This document shows positions 55,536-64,000 of a stretch of 64,000 bases of DNA, piece by piece. The position numbers and the translations under genes are program-made. Each line of letters starts with the position of its first letter. The stretch's first letter is position 1. This DNA comes from Thalassia testudinum. Lineage: Eukaryota > Streptophyta > Magnoliopsida > Alismatales > Hydrocharitaceae. The notes below the pieces were generated by a model that did no database searches, had not been told where the DNA came from, and saw only the letters and a program-made list of their open reading frames with translations. The stretch spans positions 5,828,001 to 5,892,000 of the forward strand of contig JAZHRO010000022.1 in the NCBI GenBank assembly GCA_037157565.1, read 5' to 3'.

Positions 55536-56487
55536 TCATAGCGATGGATTCGCATATGTAAAGGGTTCGAGTTTGGAAAACCTATCATTGTAGTTCGATT
55601 CGAGAGAAAATTCATTAATCATATAAAATTTATAACCAAAACTCGAAAAGTGACTCCAGCGTCGAACATAGGGAGGCAAATGTTTGGTTTTGACAGATAC
55701 GTGTTCTGCTTTATATTTGTTTTTGTCGTTTTTATCTTTTCTAATTTTTTTTATATTTTTAATAGGGTAAGAGATCAGGTAAATGAAATCTAGCTAATCT
55801 ACTTGCAAAATAAAAAGAGAGAGACATAGAGAGAGAAACAATCATGTATTTTTATAATGAAATGTTTATTACAACTAGGAAAGTGGGAATTCTATACTAA
55901 AAAGCAATAAAGATAGAGATAGGTGAGAGAAATCTCCCTCGACGGTCGCTTGGAGGACGACTCACTCTAACATCGCCTGGAGGAAGGTGGTGAGGAGTGG
56001 AAGGAACGAGGATAGAGTTGGAGGACAGAGGGCGGGGCAGGACGGCTTTGCGGCGAGGATCTTCTTCCCGAAGGGAGGTGAGAAGACAGCCACGGGAAGC
56101 TCCACGAAGGGGGGATGAGAGGCGGGAACAAATATTTATTTTCTACTCTAGAGGAGCATCCTGGGCATGGGACAAGCTCTCTCTAGAGCCTTGGAGGTGG
56201 TGAGAGGAAGAAAGGAAGAGATGAAGAAAAATGGGAGGGGTAGGGGTCCTTTTATAGTGGATGAAAGAATCAAATTCATATATAGGACATTTAGTGATGG
56301 TCATAAACATCACTGAAGATCCCCTGCAAATGTCGCTGAAGACAGCCTACGTGCCCACCCACTGCTATGCTGGTGTGCGCTACACGCGCCCGTGTCGCAC
56401 ACCTGCACGCGTGCACTGCTGCTGCTGCCTCCGTGTGCACCCATGCGTGCCAGCACTACTGTGCGTGTGTGATTGCCCGTGTGTGCG
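55536..56487 (-). repeat. Element K 5' LTR, cut by G
   Basis: It starts TCATAGCGATGG and matches 39508-40463. TATA on the minus strand is CTATAAAAG at 56257-56249. The inverted repeat TTTAGTGATG / CATCACTGAA near 56290-56317 pairs where the 3' LTR has CGTCGCTGAA. The U3 side would continue beyond G, outside the window. Confidence 0.85.
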
Positions 56488-59222
56488 TGATGAGAACCTC
56501 ATCATGAGCCATAACTAGCTCATTTTGACCCAATACAAAGGATAAAAGCTCCTATATATCTCAAGGAAAGGCTTAACTCAGAGAATTCTGAGTTTGAGAA
56601 GAAAACCAGTCACAAGGGGTAAAAGTGCAATTTTACCAGTATAATCTGCATACAGGGTAATTCTGGGCCCAAACACAGGTCAAAACAGCTTAATAAGAAT
56701 AAAAGTGGGATAAGATGATCTAGCAAGGGCTACAGCACTTCCAAGGAACCAAATGATAATCTGTAACCCTAAAACAACCCACTTCAATTCACAAGGTTCG
56801 AGGCAAAGTAAAAATAGAATAAACCCTCTAAAATTCATAGAAAAATAATCTCTAGGGTTTAGAACCTTCAATTTGGCCTTTAGAACCCATTTTGACCTAC
56901 ATTGAGAACCATGCCCAATTAATAACTTAATTTGGGTTTTTGCGCAAATTGACCGGTCAAACAAGGTTTAATATGAAAATAAAATTCACCATCAGATTCC
57001 TTAGGTCCTAATTAGTCATGTATAAAAACTTGAGCCTAAGAAGAAACCTCCTTGACCGAATTTACACTTTGGTCCTCATATATTTACTCTTTGGCCCTCA
57101 ACTTTTGAACCCTCGCATTTAGGCCCCTAACTCTCCTTCGTTCTTTGCAAACAGGTCCCTCCTGCAAAACCCTGCCAGCACCATGCTCCGGCGACCTTGC
57201 GCGGAGCATGGCGCCGCGCAGGGTGAGGTGGAGGACCTGGCAAGTGTACCGGGGGTGCCCTGCGTCGTCAGCCGTCGCAGGAGCACCCCCATGGTCACTG
57301 TAGCCCCCCATACCGGCCGTGCGAACGCACGGACGGTATGGGTTCGAATTCCGACCATGCTCCGGCGAGGGAGACACGTCGTCTCCCTCCGCCTTCCTCC
57401 CTGCTACAACCCTATAAATACCCCCCGCCGCTCCACCGACCAAGGCAGCCTGGATCTGACGGAGAAAACCCCCAATTTTCCTCTCTTCTTCCTCCGGCAG
57501 ACGCTCACCAGCTCCGGCGACTTCCTCCCCCTCCACCTCGTCGCTCTGCCGCACTACCAGCAGCAGAGACCTTCCCCCCTGCTCTTCCCGCGCCACGCCG
57601 CACCCAGCTGGCGCCTCTCCAGCCCTCTGCTCGTCGCCGCCCCTCTCTCTGAGCATCATCTTCTCCGGCGACAGTCGATACGACTGTCGCCCTGTTCCTC
57701 CCCCTTCGTCCCTGCAGTTAAGTTAGACTTACTCCCCTTCTCCTCCTCTTTCTTTCCCCGCTTTCGATTTAGTCAATTAAACCCTCTACCGACCCTGTTC
57801 ACCCTCGTCCTCTCCGCCTCCGACCACCCTCCGGCGAGCCGCTCCCATCACCTCAGCGACCCACACGGCTCGCCGACCACCGCAGAACCTCCGCCTCCTC
57901 ACCCTGATCCTCTTCCGCCCCTCCACTTCCCACCAAACACCCTCTGCAGACCCACCGAACACACCCACTCCCTCGCTCACAGTCTGACCTAGGACGACCT
58001 AACAGCCCCATCTCGCCCCCTGCAGACCCCCTGACCACCTTCGCCGTGCCACGGCGAAGGTCCCCCGCCTGTCTGATTTGGCCGAGAGGCCGTGCCATTG
58101 GTTTCAGGTTCCAGGCCTTGACCGCCATTGGCGAGGAAGCTCGAAGCCTGCTCGAGGTTGCTCCAAGCCGAGATATCCCAGATTGAATAGCCACGGCCAG
58201 CGCGGAAGAGTCTCACGCACACACCCTGGCCCTCGATTGGAGCTGTACGCCTCAACAGCCGATGCAATTGGGAGCACCATCCCTGCTGCAGGCGTAAGAA
58301 AATTGGGGTGGGACATTTAGTCCCACCTCGGAATCTCTCAAAGGCGCGCGGACACATAAATTGAAAAACTGCCGTATGCTGTTTGCCTCAGTTACCACGG
58401 GGTGAGGTCCCTCTCACCCGACCCGACCCGACTCGGCCTCGTCCGTGACCACGCTCTGCGGACCTGGCCCGACCCGATTAGACTGACCTGCACTCCTCGC
58501 CCACCACGCACGCCGGTGGGCCTGGACCCGGGCCTGATCCGAACCCGATTACCCGATAGCGCTCTGGGAGAGCTTCCGAAGAGTGATTTCAGAGAGAGAG
58601 AGATACGCGGGGGAAGGGGGTAGAGTAGGTTTTTGCCTTCTGATGAACTCTTGAGCGTGCAGGCACAGGTGAAGGACTGCGGAAGAAGAAGCAGCTGCAC
58701 TGTAGCAACTGCTCAGTTAAGTCGTCGAAGCACCGGGCCAGACGACGGACAGCCAGCAGCCAGAGCAACACAGAAGGCAGGCTGAAGAAGAAGGAAGGGA
58801 GACTTAGTAGCCGAAGGCAGAAGCACCACGATTGCAGAAGAAGAAATGAAAAGAAGCAAGAAGCAAGAAAAGAAGAAGACGATCTGAAGAAAAAGAAAGA
58901 AAGGAAACAAGGAAGAACAGAAGAAGAAGAGCACGAGGGGAAAATCTGAAGAAAGCAGAAGAAAAAGAAGAAGAAGAAGAAGAACAGGAAGAACCAAAGA
59001 CAAAGAGGAAGAAAGAAGAAAAGAAGCAGAAGCCAATTTTTCATCTCTCTCTCTCTCTCTTTATTTTTGTAATAGAATTTGTATATCTCTAGAATACAAC
59101 TTGCTCCCTGAGTTCGACCTCGGGAACTCTTTTATTTTTCCGAGTAAAAAATTTTTATATGAAACGTTGGTAACAACCGGCTTTACTACAACGAATTAAC
59201 AACGAAAACCGACGTTCCATCA
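56488..59222 (+). repeat. Element G 5' LTR
   Basis: About 2,735 bp. It starts with the hairpin TGATGAG-AAC-CTCATCA (56488-56504) and ends GTTCCATCA. The middle is GC-rich; a stem CCGTGC / GCACGG lies near 57319-57334; an AAG-rich stretch fills 58780-59035. Frames such as 57183-57992 and 57084-57659 overlap on opposite strands and are not shared with F, so I do not call them genes. Confidence 0.92.
57367..57420 (+). promoter_or_regulatory. G promoter core: hairpin plus TATA
   Basis: GAGGGAGAC and GTCTCCCTC (57367-57375, 57381-57389) enclose ACGTC, 22 bp upstream of CTATAAATA at 57412-57420. F has the same layout with different arms. Confidence 0.7.
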
Positions 59223-59225
59223 TTT

Positions 59226-59243
59226 TGGCGCCGTTGCCGGGGA
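59226..59243 (+). promoter_or_regulatory. Element G primer-binding site (tRNA-Asp, perfect)
   Basis: TGGCGCCGTTGCCGGGGA is fully complementary to the 3' 18 bases of plant tRNA-Asp as I know it, 3 bp after the LTR. Confidence 0.95.
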
Positions 59244-60300
59244 GCAACGGCTATTCTAGAGGTAAACATTCCTGTATCTTTTAATTTCTGATAATCTCCT
59301 CTCTTTTATGCAGCTACAGGAACTCAAGAAGACAAGCAACCACACGACAACCACTCCGAAGACAGGTAAATCTTTTCTCTCACTATTAACCCCTACACTC
59401 TAAAGAGAAAGAAAAGAAAAGAACAAGCAATATAGGGCTAACCTGTCTTCCATATTTAGTAACCATAAAAGTTGCATGTTTTCAACTCATTATTTCTGCA
59501 CACTATCAAGGGTATTTAAGGGCTAACACATTCTTGCTTGAGCCCTAATTACCCAACAAAGAATTAACTGGACCAAGTAGAGCCAACCTAGGATCCAACA
59601 CTAGGGATTTAGAGACACACTACTTAACTCAAGAATTGAGAAAACCAAATGAAGTGTGCCCAAGCCCTTGTCTGAAAATACCTATACAAGAAAAATCCTA
59701 AACAATTGGCTCTCTCTAAACACTTGAACCCTAAAAGACAGGACCTAAAAGCTCTTAAAGAAAACAATAGGTAAAGTTGACCCCTTGGGTTAACCAACCT
59801 TAAATTAGGTCACTCTTTGCACCTAAAAAGACTAAAGTTCAAGTGAAACCTTAAACACCCTGATCTTAAAATTGGTAGACTTAAGAGGTCAAGATCCCCA
59901 TTCTGGTCTACCTGGAACCGCAGTGACAAGAGAGGTCGGGTGGGGGAAACCCTGTAACCCGTGGGGACGCTCTACCGTGTAGGGGTCTTCGCGGGACTCT
60001 CCCTCTCTGGCTGCCCAGGTAATTCTCAGGTGGACGATCTTTCTGATCAAGGGGTCCATCTGCCCCGCACCTCTATAGTCACCCAACACATTTTTGGGTG
60101 TCTTGATTGGGTCCATCACCTTCTAAACTTACCTCTCCCAACTGTGCATGTACGGAAGGAGGTCTCTAAGACCACCCTTAAGACCTCCTTTAGAAATTCA
60201 CTCTCGTCAAGGCCAAGCCTCGACGCCCGTGTTTGTGCAGCAACACCCTCACATTATTCTCTCTTCTGATTCAGAACCAAGTTCTTCTTCTTCCCCCATC
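59244..60300 (+). other. Element G leader
   Basis: About 1.05 kb. Around 59910-59945 one frame reads TWNRSDKRGR, a faint relative of the basic core of H (WNRRHKPK); it is short and stops. The frame of gag is open upstream to 60127 with an alternative ATG at 60148, so a longer amino end is possible. I prefer 60301 because the Gag-like start MAQPVEEENN resembles the starts of A (MADQQ) and H (MAKLR). Confidence 0.6.
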
Positions 60301-63300
60301 ATGGCTCAGCCAGTTGAGGAAGAAAATAATCTGGAACACCAGCTCCAGCGACTCAATGACCTCTTCCAAAACTTCGTGCACCCACCACAGCGTCCTATGA
60401 TGCGGGACCACTACAATCCTGCTGCGGTGGCAATTGAGCCTCGAGTTAGAATCCCGATTGGAGGACCTGATTCCGAACTAAAGCCCAACATGATTCACGC
60501 TATACCTAAATTCCATGGGCTTAATTCTGAAGATCCCTTCCAGCACATCAAACAGCTTAAGCATCTGGCCCACACTTTTGGATCAGATGCGCAAAATCGG
60601 GATATTCTTCTCATGAAGATGTTCTCCTTTTCTCTTATGGACAAGGCCGCCCATTGGTATCAAACTCAGACCCGGCCAATCAACACTTGGGAAGAACTTC
60701 AATCCGAGTTTTTGAAAAAGTTCTTTCCCGTTGGTCGGACCAACGCCTTGCGCCATCAGATTACACACTTCACTCAACAATCAGGAGAACCTCTCCATGA
60801 GGCATGGGATCGTTTTCAGGATCTCATGAGGAAGTGCCCCCATCACGGAGTTCCTAAATGGGAACAAGTCCAATCTTTTTACCAGGGACTCCGTGAGGAC
60901 ATCCGCCTTTTCGTCAATGCAACCTGCGGAGGAAACATCATGGGTCAACATGAAGACACCGTATGGGAGATTCTCGAAAACATGTGCGAGAACTCCATCA
61001 ACAATGACTCCATGGGATTATTCGACAGGACGAATACCCGCGCAGCGACGAATCTTAAGGGAGCACATGAGACGCAGGGCCTGTCCGCATCGGTCGACCT
61101 GGAATTAATGGCCAGTCGATTGGACAAGGTCTCAATTATTGAAAAGAAGGTGGATGAGCTGACTCAGCACTTGCAGCGAGCCACCTCTGCGCGTAACTCC
61201 TTTGCACAACCTCCTTCCACACAGGAGACTGTGCAAAACATCCTGCACCGATCCTCCCCTGGGATGGATCCATATCCGTCCCCATCTGATTCTTGGACTG
61301 GAAGATCATCCGATCCTTTCTTCACCAGCCGGGGGAACTCCATTCCCCCTTTCCCTGATTCTCAGGAGGTTCCTCAGACCTGCGAGAACCTCAACGCCAT
61401 CCAGAACGACCCATTCTCCAACACTTACAACCCTGGATGGCGAAACCATCCAAATTTTCAGTGGGCGGGAAATTCTCAAACCCAAAGACCACCTTTTCAG
61501 TCCCGCCCACAGCCCTCTCATCACTACCAGCCACCTCAGCCTCGGCCCAACCCTACTTATCCATCAGGGCCAAATCAAGATCAAATGTCCTTAATCCTTC
61601 AGACTCTGGCTGACATTCAAAAATCGAATGCGGCCATTCAAAAACAGCACAAGGACGAGCTTACTGAAGTTAAAACTCAGCTGGCCCAGTTGGCAAATTC
61701 TCGCCAGCCAGGCACACTCCCTTCCCAACCCCTTCCTAACCCAAATAACGTGCCAACCCAGAAGCGCGTTATGAATCCAAATTTAGGCCACGCTCAATGG
61801 ATTTATCAGGCCCCTACTGCCCCATCTCCAGACGAGATGGAAGCCTCTACTTCTCGTACGGGATTTCAGCAGCAGCCACCCCTCCTCCCAAATCCAAACC
61901 AAAATCAGGCCGGATTAAATTCTGTAACAACACGTAGTGGTAAGACAACTCAGGACCCGCGTTATCCAAACCACTCCCAGCCTGATAATCATGACCCTAG
62001 GATAGTTATCCAAGGTACCGCTGTTCCAGACCCACAACCAGGACCTATCCTAGAGGAACCAACCAAGATCCCGTTTCCCGAGGCCCTGACCAAGGGAAAG
62101 AAGACCACCAAGCCCGTGGCCCCTGAGGAGGACCTGGTCAAGCTCTTTGAGCAGGTCCACATAAACATCCCCTTGATGGATGCAATCCGCCACGTACCAG
62201 CTTACGCACGATTTCTAAAGAATATATGTACACCCCAGCGTAAGCCGCGAACCAAGGGAGGGAGCCCAATTGTTCTGTCAGAGCAAGCCAGCTCTGTAAT
62301 CCTTAGTAGACTCCCACCCAAGGCAAAAGATCCTGGAACTCCCCTGATCTCCTGTAAGATAGGTGGTACCCAATTTGACAGAGCATTGTTAGACTTAGGT
62401 GCATCTATAAATCTGATACCCACATCCTTACTTGACCATCTGGAAGAATCTGAGCTGAAACCAACCGAGGTGACATTACAATTAGCAGATCGATCTATAA
62501 AGTCACCAAAAGGGATTCTCGAGGATGTTATCGTGAGAGTGCGGGATTTCTATTTTCCAGTGGACTTTATAGTCTTAGACATGGATGCACCTGAGAACCC
62601 TAGGGATACACCAATCATTCTAGGGAGACCTTTCTTGGCTACTGCTAGAGCCAACATCAGCTGTGAGGAGGGCCAAATAGAGCTTAAGTTTGGAGATCAA
62701 ACACTGAAAATTGATATATTTAAGGCCCAACAAGGAATTAATTGCGGCGTCATCGAACAAATTTGTGACATCAAGACTTTGGTTGATGAATCACACCTCC
62801 AGAATGACTTGAGTATTCCTCATCAACCACAGAAGGATCTTGACCCGCAAATAGAGGAGTCCATTCCGGATGTGAACAACCCAGTAACTCCCACCCTTGA
62901 ACCTCACATCTATACTGAACCACCCGCTGCTGCTGAAAACCCCATCCTCGAACTGAAACCCCTTCCTGCTCATTTGAAATACATCTTTTTGGGTTCTAAT
63001 CAGACCCTTCCTGTGATCATCAATTCCAACCTTAGTCCTGAACAGGAATCCCGTCTGATTGTTGTCCTCCAGCAACATCGCAGAGCCATCGGATGGACCC
63101 TCGATGATTTGACTGGAATAAGTCCCTCTTATTGTACTCATCATATCTATTCAGAAGAGGGCACACGACCTTCTCGTGAAATGCAGAGACGCTTAAATCC
63201 CAATCTGCAGGAGGTCGTGAAAAAGGAGATCATCAAGTGGTTAGATGCCGGGATCATCTACCCGATCTCCGATAGTCGTTGGGTGAGCCCAATTCAGGTC

Positions 63301-64000
63301 GTGCCTAAGAAGGCAGGACTCACCACTATAACGACTGAGACCGGAGAAATCATTCCTACCCGATTAGCCAACTCGTGGAGAGTCTGTATAGATTACCGTC
63401 GACTCAATTCCTCCACGAAGAAGGATCATTTCCCACTACCCTTCATTGATCAAATTCTCGAAAAACTAGCGGGAAATAGGTTCTTCTGCTTTCTTGACGG
63501 GTACTCCGGTTATAACCAGGTGGCAATCCATCCTGAGGACCAAGAAAAGACCACATTCACCTGCCCCTTCGGAACATACGCTTTCCGAAGGATGCCTTTC
63601 GGTCTTTGCAATGCACCCGCTACTTTTCAGCGATGCATGCTTGCCATATTCTCAGATATGGTAGGTGATTATCTGGAAGTCTTCATGGATGACTTTTCAG
63701 TTTTCGGAGCATCATTCGACGATTGCCTCCAGCACTTGGTCCAGATACTCAGGCGGTGCATCGACGTGAATTTGGTTCTTTCCTGGGAAAAGAGCCATTT
63801 CATGGTGCCTGAGGGAATTGTCCTGGGACACTCAATTTCGGAGAAAGGTATCCAAGTGGATCGAGCTAAGGTTAATCTGATTTCTCGCCTTCCTATGCCT
63901 AGCTCGATCAGGGACATCCGATCCTTTTTAGGGCATGTCAGTTTTTATCGACGATTTATCCCTGATTTTTCAAAAATCGCACGCCCCCTGACCACTCTTC
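60301..64000 (+). CDS. Element G gag-pol polyprotein, partial at window end
   Basis: Open for 1,233 codons with no stop. Gag (about residues 50-250) has IPIGGPDSELKPNMIHAIP, FSFSLMDKAAHWYQTQ, FLKKFFPVGRTNALRHQI, HEAWDRFQDLMRKCPHH and FVNATCGGNIMGQHED. A P/Q/N-rich linker follows with NPGWRNHPNFQW. No CCHC knuckle is seen. The protease active site DLGAS starts at residue 698 and is followed by LGRPFLATARANISC. RT starts near residue 965 (WRVCIDYRRLNSSTKKDHFP), with [18 protein letters not shown] and FMDDF, catalytic D1130 and D1131. The window ends in the region between RT and RNase H (FLGHVSFYRRFIPDF). RNase H and integrase are expected beyond. Unlike all other pol copies here it has no stop or shift. 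Confidence 0.95.
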   Translation, partial: MAQPVEEENNLEHQLQRLNDLFQNFVHPPQRPMMRDHYNPAAVAIEPRVRIPIGGPDSELKPNMIHAIPKFHGLNSEDPFQHIKQLKHLAHTFGSDAQNRDILLMKMFSFSLMDKAAHWYQTQTRPINTWEELQSEFLKKFFPVGRTNALRHQITHFTQQSGEPLHEAWDRFQDLMRKCPHHGVPKWEQVQSFYQGLREDIRLFVNATCGGNIMGQHEDTVWEILENMCENSINNDSMGLFDRTNTRAATNLKGAHETQGLSASVDLELMASRLDKVSIIEKKVDELTQHLQRATSARNSFAQPPSTQETVQNILHRSSPGMDPYPSPSDSWTGRSSDPFFTSRGNSIPPFPDSQEVPQTCENLNAIQNDPFSNTYNPGWRNHPNFQWAGNSQTQRPPFQSRPQPSHHYQPPQPRPNPTYPSGPNQDQMSLILQTLADIQKSNAAIQKQHKDELTEVKTQLAQLANSRQPGTLPSQPLPNPNNVPTQKRVMNPNLGHAQWIYQAPTAPSPDEMEASTSRTGFQQQPPLLPNPNQNQAGLNSVTTRSGKTTQDPRYPNHSQPDNHDPRIVIQGTAVPDPQPGPILEEPTKIPFPEALTKGKKTTKPVAPEEDLVKLFEQVHINIPLMDAIRHVPAYARFLKNICTPQRKPRTKGGSPIVLSEQASSVILSRLPPKAKDPGTPLISCKIGGTQFDRALLDLGASINLIPTSLLDHLEESELKPTEVTLQLADRSIKSPKGILEDVIVRVRDFYFPVDFIVLDMDAPENPRDTPIILGRPFLATARANISCEEGQIELKFGDQTLKIDIFKAQQGINCGVIEQICDIKTLVDESHLQNDLSIPHQPQKDLDPQIEESIPDVNNPVTPTLEPHIYTEPPAAAENPILELKPLPAHLKYIFLGSNQTLPVIINSNLSPEQESRLIVVLQQHRRAIGWTLDDLTGISPSYCTHHIYSEEGTRPSREMQRRLNPNLQEVVKKEIIKWLDAGIIYPISDSRWVSPIQVVPKKAGLTTITTETGEIIPTRLANSWRVCIDYRRLNSSTKKDHFPLPFIDQILEKLAGNRFFCFLDGYSGYNQVAIHPEDQEKTTFTCPFGTYAFRRMPFGLCNAPATFQRCMLAIFSDMVGDYLEVFMDDFSVFGASFDDCLQHLVQILRRCIDVNLVLSWEKSHFMVPEGIVLGHSISEKGIQVDRAKVNLISRLPMPSSIRDIRSFLGHVSFYRRFIPDFSKIARPLTTL

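Larger units (their letters stand above)
39508..56487 (-). mobile_element. Element K: non-autonomous ORF-X element, interrupted by H and cut by G
   Basis: Minus-strand element: 5' LTR 55536-56487 (cut by G), PBS 55515-55532, small basic ORF 54391-54534, ORF-X relic 52653-54302, 3' untranslated block 52001-52652 plus 40464-41030 around H, and 3' LTR 39508-40463 (truncated). No pol or gag is present. K is E's closest relative in coding content but has different LTRs. Confidence 0.85.
56488..64000 (+). mobile_element. Element G: Athila-type retrotransposon with open gag-pol, runs off the window
   Basis: Plus-strand element: 5' LTR 56488-59222, perfect PBS 59226-59243, leader, and one open gag-pol frame from 60301 to the window end. 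It cuts the 5' LTR of K; the left flank is GTGCG (56483-56487) and the right flank is not visible. It is the only element here with no coding break, so it is the best candidate for a recent, possibly active copy. Its solo LTR relative is F. Confidence 0.92.

Noticed and set aside
57319..57360. B-box-like GGTTCGAATTCC and adjacent stem in G, as a tRNA-like module
   Set aside because: No A box is found at tRNA spacing and the B box has an extra base.
57084..57992. Long open frames on both strands (191 and 269 codons) in the LTR of G
   Set aside because: They overlap on opposite strands in a GC-rich promoter and leader region, are proline or arginine-rich, and are not kept in the related solo LTR F.
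58589..59044. Minus-strand frame of 151 codons rich in F, L and S
   Set aside because: It is the antisense of an AAG-rich low-complexity run.

Overview
This window is plant nuclear DNA made almost entirely of nested LTR retrotransposons. No cellular protein-coding gene, rRNA or functional tRNA gene was recognised. The reading frames are Ty3/gypsy Gag, protease, reverse transcriptase (FMDDF active site), RNase H and integrase of the plant Athila type. Primer-binding sites match the 3' end of plant tRNA-Asp, perfectly in one element and with 1 to 4 mismatches in the others. The species cannot be named from the sequence; a flowering plant with a repeat-rich genome fits best.

Layout. A old minus-strand LTR-like sequence (L, 34613-39301) is broken by a solo LTR (F, 35330-38048, TSD CCTTG) and abutted by element C (plus strand, right end 34612). 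C is an Athila-like element with decayed pol. It is split by element A (minus, about 217-16537) inside its protease and by element D (minus, 17829-29204) inside its RT. A is split by B (minus, 5153-13654, perfect TSD CCCTA). The 3' LTR of D is split by E (plus, 18357-25940, TSD TGACC/CGACC). To the right, element K (minus, 39508-56487) holds element H (minus, 41036-51995, perfect TSD GCTGT). The 5' LTR of K is cut by G (plus, 56488 to beyond the window), which has an uninterrupted gag-pol frame and a perfect PBS.

How the parts relate. C, H and G carry pol. A keeps only gag and protease. B, E and K have LTRs, PBS and PPT but encode no pol; instead they carry an acidic protein (called ORF-X here) that I do not recognise. 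It is clearly shared by E and K and possibly, distantly, by B. H shares with E, K, A and D a long 3' untranslated block and LTR promoter features, so an H-like element is the likely source of the enzymes that moved them.

Most unusual signals: the ORF-X family; a small conserved basic ORF upstream of ORF-X or gag, with an in-frame 66-nt candidate intron in E; inverted repeats at the first bases of U3 and just upstream of TATA, whose sequence differs between families while the pairing is kept; tRNA-like A/B-box sequences inside the U3 of both E and H; and a dense array of perfect hairpins in L at 38098-38485. All calls come from reading the sequence by eye; no alignments or database searches were run.
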